DNA of 64,000 nt, taken from contig BSBK01001582.1 of assembly GCA_027943335.1 (NCBI GenBank), positions 503,501 to 567,500 on the forward strand. The letters run 5' to 3'. Made by a program: the position numbers and the translations under genes. The stretch is from Chamaecyparis obtusa (Eukaryota > Streptophyta > Pinopsida > Cupressales > Cupressaceae). Positions 11,820-24,474 of this stretch are shown in pieces. Each line of letters begins with the position of its first letter. Within the stretch, counting starts at the first letter, position 1. The notes under the pieces are model-generated. The model was not told the origin of the DNA, made no database searches, and saw only the letters and a list, made by a program, of their open reading frames with translations.

Positions 11820-14718
11820 CTATTCTACTGGTGGATCATCAAAATGGAGCCTCTTTGAAGTACTCTTCAACTCTAATGGATCCTGCATCCAAACACAAAA
11901 GTGAAACCCCAAGTTAGATTAAAATTCAGAATCATAGTCAATAATAATAAATAAAATTTAAACTAAAATTGAACTCTCATATACCTCACCTCTCTATCTC
12001 CTTGCGTAGGTAGGAGACCTAATATATGTCCTAGGTAGCACAGGAATATTCCCACCAATGATGACTGCCACCTGTATATGTTTACAAACATGAGATTGAT
12101 CTATGAGTTATACTATTTAATGTTAAAAACTTGGTAGAAAATATATGTTTACAAAATAACTGAATTAACATTAAAACTTACCTCTGTTGAACTTTCTTTA
12201 GGGATTGTTGGCTGAGTCATTAGTGATACAAACCCTTACCATTCTAGCTCCCTCAAACTAGGAGTGACCTACAAAAGTCAAACAGATACTTCATATTATC
12301 ATAACTTGACCATATTATATATACTTGATAGAAAAATACACACAAATAACTTTAGAAATGTATGCACCATGGGGCTATCACTCCAAATGGATATGCCTAT
12401 GACTCTATCGTGATGATAGAGTCACACGACATCATCACATGCCACTCTCTGTCAAATAAACAATGTAAATTAAAAATGAGTACGCACAATTGACAAGTAT
12501 ACATGTATGCATAAACAAACTTAATTACTTAATTACCTTTCCTTTATCAACAGCTGAGACCTACACCCCCTCACATTTCCCCCCAGTGGCAATTGGTGAC
12601 ACCTGCATCAATATGTAAAAGATGATCATAAAAATTAGAAAATAATGTACATATACTATTATCAAAATTTAAAAGAAACCAATGAGTACATTAAAACATA
12701 TGTGGGTATGTGCAAGATCATGAGGGGCCAAAAAGTGGCAATGTCAGTTCAAAACTTTGACAATGTAGCTGGCAACTTTTTTTTCACCCGAATTTGATAA
12801 AATGAAAAGGGTATCTTAAGGAGATTATCAAATTTCTATCGATATAATTGCTGTCAAATTTTGAATTCGGTAAGTAATTATTAGTTATTTTCTAATTGAG
12901 CTACCTCTAAAGTGTTGATTTATATACTGATTGAAAAATGACTATAACTTTCAGACGGTACAACATTTTTGAAATCTGAAAAAATGTGTCACATTCTATG
13001 CTTTACCTACTATAAGGAAAAATAAATAAAAATTGAATTTTGTAAAGTTTTGAATGAGTTAAGGTGGTCAGACACGGGAGTTTTTTTTTTTGAAAATGTT
13101 GTAGCAAAAAATTCATAATTAATTTTTTTTTGGAATAAAATTACAAAAAAATATGTGTCACATCCGAGCATGAGTCTACTACTTATATATAAAATCTTAT
13201 AATAAAATATTATCATTTGATTATGATTAAGGTGGTCAGACATACACCTACTTCTTATTTTTTTCCCAAAATTTTTGTACTGCTGCATTGAAATCTATAC
13301 TTTTCACCAATCATACTAACTTTTTCTCAAAAAAGGCCTAGTAATTTAGAAACTACATTCAATTTTCTATAGATTCTATTCTTACAACTTTTTGATATTA
13401 GGTTCATAGCTAGTTGAAATTTTCACGTCAAGTTGACTAACCCTGATTTGTTGATTTTTCATTGCCACTTAAGGGCATAGTTTGGCCCCTCATGATCTTG
13501 CACATACCCATGTACCACGGAAGAGTCAAGACCAAATGATATGGTCGAAAGTGTGGACCCCTCCACCTGTGCCATCTCCTCCTTTGTCATCAACTAAACA
13601 TAAATGTAACACATAAAAAGACATAAATGGGAAATTATTATAAGGAAATTCTACTAAAAATACAAACAATAAAATCTAAAAACAATGTAAAAAGTGAATG
13701 GTTTACCCTTACCATAACAGTGGTAGTCCATGGCATCGTAGGCTCCTGATGCACATCTCCATGAGCTGCTTCAGTGCCTGTAGTGTGTTGTGTAGAATCA
13801 TCCCCATCGAAGCTAAAACTATATGTATCACTATTAGTTAGGGGACCAAAGAAAATATTCTTGCATATAATGCAAGTGTGGGCCACACAAACATGTGAGC
13901 TCGTGGAAGTGCCAAAAGCATCAGGATGAGGAGGCAACAATGTTGTGCTTTGCGTAACCAGTAGATCACTCAACGTGCAAATGGCTCAAATAGTCTGTGA
14001 GCTAACCTCAACAATAATGTTTGGATGTTGTACTATGGGAGATGGTGAAATCTCGGGAGGGGGGACATATGTGTGAGATGTCACTTGTTGTGCCGATGGC
14101 CTGTCTTATAAAGCACCTAAACCTACACCCTAGTTTTGTCTCATACTCCAGTAATCCACCTTGTGACCAAGCATAAATTTAAGCATACAATTTTCTAAGA
14201 AAATAAATTGGGACATCCAAATTGTTGTGAGGTGGTCTATCAAAAACCATCCACCAACGGTCATAAAAGTTGTCACGTATTGCACTATTTGTGCACCATT
14301 TAATTGACAACTTGGTTTTTTTAGGGTCTACTTTTAGACCAGTTTTAGGATCCACAAAAAGATTAGCTATGTCATGTTTTTTTATATTTAGGTTCATGAC
14401 TTGATCATAATCAAGCCCGTCATCAAACAGGGCGTGCATGGAATCACAACAAAGAAGTGCATCGTTATGTTGTTGTGTCATTTTCTCCATGTTTTCAATT
14501 ATTGTGTTCAATGTCGTAAACATGGGGTGCAATGTGGGGATATTGGCATATGTGGTTTCAAATCCTCTAAGTTCATTTAGATTATCTCCTATTAGATCTT
14601 CTAAACGATGAGGGTTTGTGATAGGTATGTCTTCTGGAGGTGGGGGATTGTTGGGAGGTTTGTCTGGATTGTTTGCGGGATCATTAGGAGGGTTTTCTGA
14701 TTCCATGTCTGATAGCAA
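11820..14718 (-). pseudogene. Unknown multi-exon gene, decayed
   Basis: Minus-strand coding blocks separated by intron-like AT-rich DNA. The first block (14718-14179) starts MLSDMESENPPND with a proline/asparagine-rich head, then a conserved-looking region containing FYDRWWMVFDRPPHNNLDVP. After a frame change coding continues at about 14,165-13,690. Shorter exons follow near 13,594-13,515, 12,602-12,537, 12,448-12,360, 12,268-12,184, 12,072-11,988 and 11,885-11,820, several with AG and GT borders. The last ends in TAG. In-frame stops occur in several exons. The block starting at 14718 is open for 179 codons. I do not recognise a family. It may be a captured host gene or the cargo of a DNA transposon, since a terminal-repeat-like sequence lies just outside at 15,134-15,161. 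Confidence 0.5.
12704..13509. mobile_element. 806-bp element with perfect 29-bp terminal inverted repeats
   Basis: The left end (12704-12732, beginning GGGTATGTGCAAGATCATGA) and the right end (13481-13509) are exact reverse complements over 29 bp. ATGT flanks both sides, a possible 4-bp target duplication. There is no transposase inside. The interior holds two roughly 170-bp related blocks, each ending TTAAGGTGGTCAGACA (about 13,059 and 13,229). It sits in an intron of the surrounding pseudogene, about 6 bp past a donor-like GTACAT. The superfamily cannot be set from the ends alone. Confidence 0.8.
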
Positions 14719-14872
14719 TGAAAAAAAATAGATAATTACAATGAATTTTAAAAAATAATACAGAAACTCATTGCTACCCTAATTTTTATATAAAAAACTA
14801 TACATTTATATTTAAAAACAATAACAAATAATTAAAACAATAAAAAATAAAAGCTTCACTTACCTGGACAAT

Positions 14873-15015
14873 TTGGGAAAAATTGGATAGGGGATTTGGG
14901 ACCAGATATCTGAAAACCTAGCTGTGTTCACATTTTTTGCAATGAAAAAATGTTGAACGCAGCTAGGTACAGTGATTTATACTCACTACAAATATCGGAT
15001 ATCCAATTTTCCCTT
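14873..15015. repeat. 143-bp imperfect foldback
   Basis: GGGAAAAATTGGATA at the left is mirrored by TATCCAATTTTCCC at the right. The core is CCTAGCTGTGTTCACATTTT against AAAATGTTGAACGCAGCTAGG, with a loop of a few bases. The sequence is non-coding, lies just upstream of the minus-strand pseudogene, and is of MITE-like size. Confidence 0.65.
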
Positions 15016-15133
15016 TAGCTTTGGGTTTTGGCTTGGCTAGGTGCACTAACATCGAGGCCTACTAAAAATTCAACAAATCTATTTGTGTACTTTTGGACGA
15101 GTGAAAATTGGTTTTTTTTCACATCGCCACTTT

Positions 15134-15161
15134 TTGGCATACCATGATCCTACACATACCC
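15134..15161. repeat. Second copy of the inverted-repeat element's terminus
   Basis: CCATGATCCTACACATACCC and the bases before it resemble the right terminus of the 806-bp element (CTCATGATCTTGCACATACCC). No matching left terminus is visible nearby. It lies exactly where the truncated LTR of element I begins, so this element end may mark the break. Confidence 0.55.
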
Positions 15162-15162
15162 A

Positions 15163-16339
15163 TAACTCACATAGATATATTTGATAAATAAAGTGTAAAT
15201 AAAGTGTAGATATATTTGCATAACATATTAACCTTAATCTATTCACTTTAGAATTACCCTTTGAACAAACACATAATAAAAACATTCCTTTCCATTAGGG
15301 TAAAAATTTATAATTCATCTTAAAAGAGGGGCTCTTACCCTAACAATTAAGAAATAATCAAAATAAATGATTTAAGGGCAAGTATTAATTTTCTATTACA
15401 AAATAACAACCTTAATGTTTACGAAAAACCCTTAATGTATAAAACCATCTAATAGGACAAATTCAAGGTTTTCTTTAGAAATAAAATATTTCAAAACATA
15501 AACCCTAAACAAGAATAATATTTATCAAATTATTTACCCTATCATATTTTTAACTTTAGGTTTTTAGGATACTTTGAGATGAAACAATAACATTAGAAAT
15601 AAATCCAAGACTCAAAGATATATAACATTGTATAAAAGAAAATCAATTACTTTTATGATCCTAATAATTCATTTCTAAATTATTAAAAAGAAATCAATAA
15701 TCTAATATTAATATCTTTATTTATACATACGTTCTCAAGGAATAACATAGTAATTGGTAGTGGTAGAGTCGGGTAGTTAGGTAGGAAAAAGGATGAGTCG
15801 AGAGGTTGAGTGTTCAAATCCCTCTCCCCATTCTTTTTTCCTAAAATCGAAAAATAAATAATTCATGAGAAAATAATATTTCACATTGATTTGAAAAAGT
15901 GATTAAGGAAGAGATTACTCCCTGTGTAAAAGTTGTATTAACTTCTCACCTGCACAGGAAATAAAAAATAAATGAATGTCTCCTCCTAATCCTCTTGAAG
16001 AAAATAAATAGACTAATTGGTTAGGGGGTATGAGGGTAGATAGGTAGGAAAAAAGGTCGGCTTGAGAGGTTGAGGGTTCAACTCCCTCTTGCCATCTTTT
16101 TTCACTTAATTTATTTTATTTATTATTTTTAGAATTATTATTTATTTAAAAATGAATAAACATTAAACTAGTTGAAATAACTAACAACCTAATACATGGA
16201 AATAGAGAATGACAAGCATACATGCCTTTTATTCATTTTAATTTTTTTTAGCATAGGGAAATTGTATAAAACTGAAGTTGAAGATCATACTTCCCTAATG
16301 CATTTGCTATTTTAGGACTTGAATTTTCAGGTGCCAATA
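15163..16339 (-). repeat. 3' LTR of element I, truncated
   Basis: Matches 20,500-21,779 closely, apart from an internal deletion of about 110 bp near 15,205. The inner border reads (minus) TATTGGCACCTGAAAATTC against TGTTGACACATGAAAATTC at the intact LTR. About 1.15 kb of the distal LTR is absent at the left side. Confidence 0.85.
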
Positions 16340-16738
16340 GTGGCTCTTATTGGGGATGTGGGTCCATACCTGGACACAACGAGAATCCAGCGTTCTCTAG
16401 AGAAGAAGACCACTAAACATAAAATAATGATAAATAAATAAACCAAACTATAAGGAATTAAATCAAAAGGAAAGAAAACTCAGTTATCCCTCCAAAATAA
16501 TAATTCTCATTCTGAAAATATCAAATATAAAATAAAAAGATTATAAATAAAATATAAATAAAATAATTGATTTCTAAAATAAATACTTATCTGAGCAGGT
16601 AACCTTACCTCTGTCGAAAACTTTGTTTTGGTCATATAATATTTTATGAATTCTTGAAATGCAGTGAACATAATTCTCATGCCAATCTTCATAATTCCCA
16701 GTGTAATAAATGTGTTCATCATGTGACACATTTTTTGA
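16340..16738 (-). other. 3' untranslated part of element I
   Basis: Lies between the last stop of the internal frame and the 3' LTR. No clear polypurine tract is left next to the LTR. No gene is seen. Confidence 0.5.
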
Positions 16739-19195
16739 CTATGGGATATCCTCTTCATAGTCTGGAGAGATTTCATTTATTTCACAGAATGAATTGACAC
16801 ATGGTCCATATTTAGAAAATTCTTCATCTTTTTCAAAACCTTTGATAAACATATTTCCTTCATCAAATGTCTCACTCCTTTGAGATTTTATTGTATCAAA
16901 CATAACTTGATCATGCTCATCCCAATAACTATAATAAAAGTTTAATTTATTCTTTTGCACATACTTTTGTTCTGTATCAAAAAGATTTTCCCCCTGGTCA
17001 TGATTTTCACTTGTTTCGACACAAATATGATCTGGTGTATATGTTTCCTCAATCTGTTCACAATTTTCTTCTTCATATGAAATTTCATTAGGGCTCTTTA
17101 TAGATTTCTCAATGCATTCATTTTCTTCCATTAAATCATAATGTACAATTTTAAGAATGAGCTTTATCTCCTCACGAGTTACTCCTAAATTGTATATTTT
17201 GTTTAAAAAAATTGGCCTGATATCAAAAGGTATTTCACAAAAAATATCCATCATCCTCATAAACAAACTCGCCATATTTTCATTATCATACAAGTTTAAA
17301 GTAATGAATGCATTCAAGGGAGACATGCATGATTCATCCCCCTTCTACACAAGTTGATGAGGCTCATTTGCCTGCTTACATAAATTATTATCACCTTCCT
17401 TCTTTGCATACATGTGAGTCCCAGAATGTTGAACTTGGTTTTGATAATACTCCTTATGCATTTGCTAATATTCTTTATTGTTAAAGTTATCCATATTTAA
17501 GTTATTATATGGCACATCATTTTTATCTGCCACATCATACTCATTCTGCCTACAGTGCCGGGTCGGATAATAATTATAAATTCTCATGTGGTGTCCATGC
17601 CCAGGTTGTTCAGTATCCGCAAAGAATTTCTCATTTAACAACCTCTGATTACTGAAATTGTTATTCATAGCTTGTATGACATTTCTATCTCTTACTGAGG
17701 TGATTTTTTCCCGCTTTAGACTATTTGAATATGTGTTTTTATCTCCCATACCATATGTGTACTCACATTTTCTTCTATCTTCAACAAGTTGGCCACCCTT
17801 TTCTTCCTTTGGTTGTATACAAGCATTATTATTATTATGTTGATTATTATTATTTCCTAGTGTGATATTTGTTGGGCAATCATTTGCATGCAAATTAAAA
17901 TAAAGTTTATCTTCTATTTACTGGTGTGTGGAAATGTTTTGCGCAACTTCTGGCTGTTTATGTGAATTTCCAACATGTTGTATTTGCTTGTAATAATAGA
18001 CATCCTTACCTTGTTGATCTGCATGACAATACATATTATTTTGTTTTTCATTTTCTTTTGTATGCAAATTAGAATAATATCTATCTTGTATTTGCTGGTG
18101 GCTAATATTTTCATCCGTTTGGTAATTATTAACATGTGTATTTTCACGCAGGTCACACTTATCATATACTTAATTCATGTGATTACTTACCTGATAACGT
18201 GGCTCACCATTTTCCACTTCTACTTTTTGCGCATATTTACAGGCATATGGTTGCTCCCACATATTATTTCCAGCAGTATCATCATGCTCATCTCATATTT
18301 TGACTTGAGATAGCATATAATATTTATTTTTACCTTCATTTTTAATGTGCTCCAACCACGTTCACCACCTTGAATATTCTCATTACATTATTCACCTTCT
18401 CTTTGTGAATATTTTCCTTGATAATAATAAGTTTTTTATTAAAATCACTTGGCTGCAAAGCAAAATCATTAGATTTTCCTCATATATAATTATTAAATTT
18501 ATCTGCCATCTCACCACCGTTTTGATGATTGTGAACATAACCAACATTTTGAAAATGTTTATCATTATTTGATAAACTATGTACATTTTTACTATGAATA
18601 TCATTTTTATTTTCTTTATAATGCTCATCCTCTGCACGTAAATATCCTTTATTAACACTTTTACTTCCATGTTCATTTTCATAATGCTTCTCATTATGAT
18701 TTTGCTTAAAATTATTAAAATTATGACCAAAATGATCATTATCCCTCTTCTCTTGTCCACATTCATCATACTGGGATTGACTGTGTTCACCCTTATTGAA
18801 TAAACTATAGACATTTCTATTATGCACAGGTTGTCCCTGCAAATCACATTCATTATCATGATCTTGATCTTTATTACTCTAATAAAATTTAGCCATGTGA
18901 TTAGATCATGTATGTTGATCATATCCTAGGGAATTCATTTTAGTATTTTGCTTATGATATTCAATGTCACTGCCTTTTCTTCAATGACTTTCACCTCTCT
19001 GATCATTGTTATTCCTTCTTCCCCCATTGTTTTGATTGTCACAGTGATTATTAATGTTCTCTCACTCGTTATCCATGTATACATTGGATTAGAAATTTTT
19101 TTAAACTGATCAATGTTGCTTCCTGTAATCCTTTCTTCTTTGTTTGGTTCCAATTCAATGAACCACTTGTTCTTTAGAGATCTTCTCCCTAACAT
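16739..19195 (-). pseudogene. Element I internal protein, Asn/His/Lys-rich, broken
   Basis: Minus-strand coding blocks follow one another: 19195-18935, 18842-18480, a block around 18,170-17,900, and 17893-16739, which is one frame with two TAG codons. The first blocks are very rich in Asn, His, Lys, Glu and Tyr, with loosely repeated phrases (for example YYYKQIQHVGNSH and YYQNQVQHSGTH, or NLHTKENEK and NLHANDCPTN). The last 195 codons (from MSPLNAFITLNLYDNENM) are acidic and more globular-looking. No zinc knuckle, protease or polymerase motif is visible. It occupies the place of gag in an LTR element and may be a divergent structural protein. Function is unknown. Frameshifts between blocks and the TAGs show that it is dead. 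Confidence 0.55.
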
Positions 19196-19335
19196 AGGCT
19201 TTTCCTGAAACTAAGTTTTAGAGTCACCACCTCACCTTCTATGAGTAAAAATATAACTACTCTAAGTCCTTTAGCCCTGTAGAGTCTTTGTAATAGTAAC
19301 CAAAGATTCTAAAGCTATCCTTTACTGATAGTGAT

Positions 19336-19354
19336 CCCCAATAGAGTCACCAAT
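19336..19354 (-). promoter_or_regulatory. Primer-binding-site-like sequence of element I
   Basis: On the minus strand TTGGTGACTCTATTGGGG directly follows the LTR end CCAACA. Its position and its resemblance to tRNA-complementary primer sites of plant Ty3 elements support the call. The tRNA was not identified. Confidence 0.55.
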
Positions 19355-19355
19355 T

Positions 19356-21779
19356 TGTTGGTGCCAAAAAATGCTGGACCATTTTGAGGCCAACTGATAG
19401 GCACAAATAAGTACCTCTGCAATTCTGGCTTGATTTAGCCAAGGCTAGTAGGCTTGAATCAAATATGCTTTCTAACTGCACAAATTCATGCACAACAAAA
19501 GCAGATCCTTCCAAAGGGGTAAACAATCCTTTGGAGGAAAATAAACCTAATATCCTAATTTTTAGATAGCTTGAAATCTAAACTAAGGTTTGAAAATATT
19601 ATTAAAACCTAATTGAACATTTTATGAAGAAGATAAAAGATAGAATGCGTAAACTACAAAAAGAACAAATGACAATTTCAAATGAAAAGATCGACCAGTG
19701 CCTGATACCAAATTGGAAATAGAGTCAATTATATCAATCCTGCGTATAGATGGAGATGGTTTTAAGATAACTCACTCCGGTAAAGCAAGACCATCAACCT
19801 ACAGGCTTTCAATTGAAACAAAAATTTAAAATAACTAAGACAATTCATCCTATGGTTTTTAACCCAACTTAAGAGCCTGAAAAGAGCAATAACAGGTTCT
19901 TAGACCATGCTACTGATATTCAAACTGTATAAATTTATCATAAATAAATTCATCAGATAGGAAACACAACAGGATACCTTAGTTCACAGAGCAATCCATA
20001 AAACTAATTGAAAATAATAAACTATATTAACTTTAAGGAACAAGTACTTATCTGAAATTTGCACTTGAGATTTTGGACATCATGTTCAAATCTGTAATTC
20101 GAGATAAGTTTTCAATTTTTTGTTGTGATGTGATGATGTCTCTTGTTTACAAATTCAATTAATATAAATATATCTCCCAATAGTTCTCTGTGAAAGGACA
20201 TGCCCTTTCACAGGACCTAATCCTGGCAACTAACCCTAAAAAATACAAACTAAACCATAATAATGGTTCTTAGGGAAATATTTCTCGTAAAATTAACTTG
20301 ATTTATGATACTTTAGGTGTTCCATGCATAATAATCCGACGTTTAGTTTCCTGCACAAAAATACCTAACATTAGCTAGTCTTAAAACCTAAAATCAAAAA
20401 TCATTACATTCATAATATATTAGGTTTTCATAAAGACCATTATTATTCATTTATTAATTAATAATTAATTGAAAATAAAACATAATAAAATTATAATATA
20501 ACTCAGATATATTTGATAAATAAAGTGTAAATAAAATATTAATTATAAGCCACCCACTTTATTAATAAAAATGAGTTATATTTATCAAAGCATAAAATAC
20601 ACTTAAAATATTAAATAGAAATATGGCATTATAATTTTAAATTCAAAATTTTATTTGCATAACATATTAACCTTAATCTATTCACTTTAGAATTACCCTT
20701 TGAACAAACACATAATAAAAACATTCCTTTCCATTAGGGTAAAAATTTATAATTCATCTTAAAGGAGGGGCTCTTACCCTAACAATTAAGAAATAATCAA
20801 AATAAATGATTTAAGGGAAAGTACTAATTTTCTATTACAAAATAACAACCTTAATGTTTATGAAAAACCCTTAATGTATAAAACCATCTAATAGGACAAA
20901 TTCAAGGTTTTCTTTAGAAATAAAATATTTCAAAACATAAACCCTAAACAAGAATAATATTTATCAAATTATTTACCCTATCATATTTTTAACTTTAGGT
21001 TTTTAGGATGCTTTGAGATGAAACAATAACATTAGAAATAAATCCAAGACTCATAAAGATATATAACATCGTATGAAATAAAATCAACTACTTTTATGAT
21101 CCTAATAATTCATTTCTAAATTATTAAAAAGAAATCAATAATCTAATATTAATATCTTTATTTATACATACATTCTCAAGGAATAACATAGAGTAATTGG
21201 TAGGGGTAGAGTCGGGTAGTTAGGTAGGAAAAAGGATGGTTCAAGAGGTCGAGTGTTCAACTCCCGCTCCCCATTCTTTTTTCCTAAAATCGGAAAATAA
21301 ATAATTCATGAGAAAATAATATTTCACATTGATTTGAAAATGTGATTAAGGAAGAGATTACTCCCTGTGTAAAAGTTGTATTAACTTCTCACCTGCATAG
21401 GAAAACAAAAATAAATGAATTCCTCCTAATCCTCTGGAAGAAAATAAATAGACTAATTGGTTAGGGGGGTAGGAGGGTAGATAGGTAGGAAAAAAGGTCA
21501 GCTTGAGAGGTTGAGGGTTCAACTCCCTCTTTCCATCTTTTTTCACTTAATTTATTTTATTTATTATTTTTAGAATTATTATTTATTTAAAAATGAATAA
21601 ACATTAAATTAGTTGAAATAACTAACAACCTAATACATGGAAATAGAGAATGACAAGCATACATGCCTTTTATTCATTTTAATTTTTTTAGCATAGGGAA
21701 ATTGTATAAAACTGAAATTGAAGATCATACTTCCATGACACATTTGCAATTTTAGGACCTGAATTTTCATGTGTCAACA
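19356..21779 (-). repeat. 5' LTR of element I, 2,424 bp
   Basis: Minus-strand LTR that begins TGTTGACACATG and ends CACCAACA, so it has TG...CA termini. Its first 1.28 kb is shared with the truncated copy at 15,163-16,339. Confidence 0.85.
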
Positions 21780-21913
21780 GTTCTAATGGAGCCAGCTAAT
21801 TTTGATAGACCCATATGAAGTTTCACTTTTTACATTGTATACTTTTACAATATCCTTCTCTTCAGGGGTTGGTTCACCATTAAAAAGCTTGGAAATATCC
21901 CTAAGTCTATCAT
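21780..21913. other. Short spacer between two LTR elements
   Basis: 134 bp separate the outer end of element I from element II. No feature is seen except ATCAT at 21909-21913, the left target duplication of element II. Confidence 0.8.
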
Positions 21914-24263
21914 TGTTACCCAAAATTTCCTATCATTCAATTTTGGCCAAAATCCTATTTTTGCTTGTGAAGTTGATCCTCAAATTTTTATGGTTTGTGA
22001 CCTTGGCCACATGTTCCTCAATGTGCCACCATGCTCCAGTTCAGATCGCATGCGCTAATTCATAAAACCTAGGAAGATATTCAAGTTTCAAGGTTTGCAG
22101 GGAATACTTATGTCGCAGGGTTCTAAAAAATTATCTAAGCATAAAACCCTCGATGTTTTCTACTTTCTTTAGTCAGGCTTATAAACTCGGGTTGTTTTTG
22201 ACCTTTCGTACCCCGCATTTCTACTTCGGTGTTATATTTTCCTATGTGCATTGTTGTGACCAAAGTGGGTCCCAGGTCTTCAAGGATACAGTCACTTGAT
22301 TTCCAGTTTTGTTGGTGGTCAAGCCTTTATTTGAGTGATTAGGTGACTGTGTGGTCACTTGATCTCTTATTTCTGGCAGTTAAGTGCTTTTCATTCATCG
22401 ACCCATCATTTTCATAGTCACGTGTTCACACAACCCTAGTAGGCAATTAATGTTGTGTAAGGCGGTCTCCATTCTGAGGTGGTTGAAGTGTAAAAGGATC
22501 TACGGTTGTCGCATGATTGTAAGGAATATTCTTTCCCTTTGCGATCTTGTGATAGCCATCATTTGATGGAAGGGAGATCTGATAGATGGGTCCGAGATGC
22601 TAGTCGTGTGGCAGTGCCCATTTCTAGTTGGCCAAAGGGTGATGAAGAGGATATGATGGTGGGCCCAAATTTTTCAAGTGGGGTGATAGTGCAATATGAT
22701 CTATGATTGTCGCATGATCACAAGGAATATTCTTCCCCTTTGCGATCATGTGACCACTATCTAGTTTAAAATCGATAGTTATCCGTGGACCCATTGGTTG
22801 TTGTGCTGAGGTGCTTGATTTTTATTGGTCATCGAAGTGGTGATGTGGCCAACAATTTTTTAGGGGCTTGCGACTATTTCAAAGGTTGATCTGAGCAGTT
22901 CGTTTGCCAGGAAGGAGTGGTATTGATGACCACATTTTAAATTTGACAATTGGCCATTGCTTTTCAAATTTTTAAATATCTTTCAAGGTTTTCTCACTAG
23001 TTCATTGCGGTTGGTTGAATGCGGCTGCGGGTAGCTTAGAATTGATAGTTTCAGGATAGTTGCAGTCGAGGGAAGGTTGAGAAAGATTTGGTGGCTGTAT
23101 TCTATGATTTCTCAGGGTACCATGTTGATGTTCTTATGCCAAAGAAATATTAAAGGTTGTCACCACCTTTGGCCTTTTGTACTTCAAAAAACTCAAATAT
23201 CTATAAGGATCTGATTTTAAGCATTGATGATAGGCCTGGCTTGCGGAGGCAAAGTCATGGTTTGGTGTGAGGTTTTCAACTTATAGAGGTGGACATGCAT
23301 GATATCTGATCGGTTGGGATATTTTCATGAGTATTTATGATCAGAGTTGATAGAGTTAGGGTTTTGATTATTTTATGGAAATCTATGTAAACCCTAGTTA
23401 GGTTTTCCTCCAGCCTACGTGCAAAAGGAGATGTATATATTGTTTTGGAAGCTTTTTTAGAGCTAAGAGTTGGCAATTGTAAAAGAGAATTTTCTCTCTG
23501 AGGAGTTATCCATGGCATATTTTATGCCCTCTGACTTTCTACAATTTGTAACTTTCATTAGAACTTCAGATATTGCAAAGGTACTTTGTGACATTATTTC
23601 TGTCCCTATGCCCTTCTTGTCTGAATTTTCTCTTAATGAATTAAGTATTTGTATGTTTTCAGTGTTGATCTTAGGGTTCTTGATCCCTCTTTCTTTCTGC
23701 AATTCATGTGTATCCTTGTGGGTGATTTGATTTGAATGCTCTTATGGGTATACTTCCACCCCTAGCAATTTGTCTCATTCCTATACCCAATTGTAGAGGT
23801 GAATGTCCATTTGCAGGTTATAGTTTGTGTCTAAGTTCTTAAGAGTGCTATTGCCTTGTGAAATTCTCTCTTTCCCTACATAGCATCTCTCTAATGCAAA
23901 CCCTTCTATAAAATATTAATGCAAGCCTATTTAGTGAGTCATGATCTCCTAGACCTAAGATTATGTGCTGAGTTCATCCTTTATACTACAATTCATACCA
24001 TATTTTTGGTGTATCGCCTAGTAGGATAATTTGCTTTCAGTTATTTTCCCTTTCATGCACTCCTTCTATCCCTTTTCCCCTCAAGAATTTACTTTTCTGT
24101 CAAAGAAGCAAATTAAGGTGATTATCCAAGAGGAACCAGCCTAGAACCTGGAGGTCTCATCTTAGTTAGCATAGGTCCCACAACCTGGACATGATTCCCA
24201 TGTTATACTAGGTTATCAAGACCAAGAGAGCTTGAAAAAAGGGTGCAAACTTAGTGTATAACA
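21914..24263 (+). repeat. 5' LTR of element II, 2,350 bp
   Basis: Starts TGTTACCCAAAATTTCC and ends GTGTATAACA. Differences from the 3' copy are scattered and mainly transitions. Short ORFs inside it recur in the other LTR and are not genes. Confidence 0.92.
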
Positions 24264-24286
24264 ATTTTGGCACGCCCGTTGGGACC
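24264..24286 (+). promoter_or_regulatory. Primer-binding-site-like sequence of element II
   Basis: TTTTGGCACGCCCGTTGGGA follows the 5' LTR directly, in the form usual for plant Ty3 elements. The matching tRNA was not determined. Confidence 0.6.
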
Positions 24287-24474
24287 AAGATTAGATTCAA
24301 GTTCAAGGTGCTCCTATGGGTTCATTTTGAAAAGATTATGCTATCTCTGATATACTGATTGCATAAAACAGACCTTAGAGAGGTTAGTATTCAAGTATAT
24401 CTGGTGACTCCATTGGTGTTAAGAGACAGTGACCCAATTTTTTATAGAGCTTATGGGAAAAATAAACCCTTCTT

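Larger units (their letters stand above)
15163..21779 (-). mobile_element. Element I: non-autonomous LTR retrotransposon, one LTR truncated
   Basis: On the minus strand: a full 5' LTR (21779-19356), a primer-site-like sequence, a 3.0-kb internal region (19355-16340) and a truncated 3' LTR (16339-15163). The internal region has no reverse transcriptase, RNase H or integrase motif. It carries only a broken Asn/His/Lys-rich frame. The outer end of the 3' LTR is missing, so no target duplication can be checked. By architecture this is a large retrotransposon derivative that needed enzymes from elsewhere. Confidence 0.75.

Noticed and set aside
17975..18922. Ile/Met/Tyr-rich ORFs on both strands in element I
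   Set aside because: They are out-of-frame shadows of the Asn/His-rich coding sequence, produced by its AAT/CAT/ATT-rich codons.
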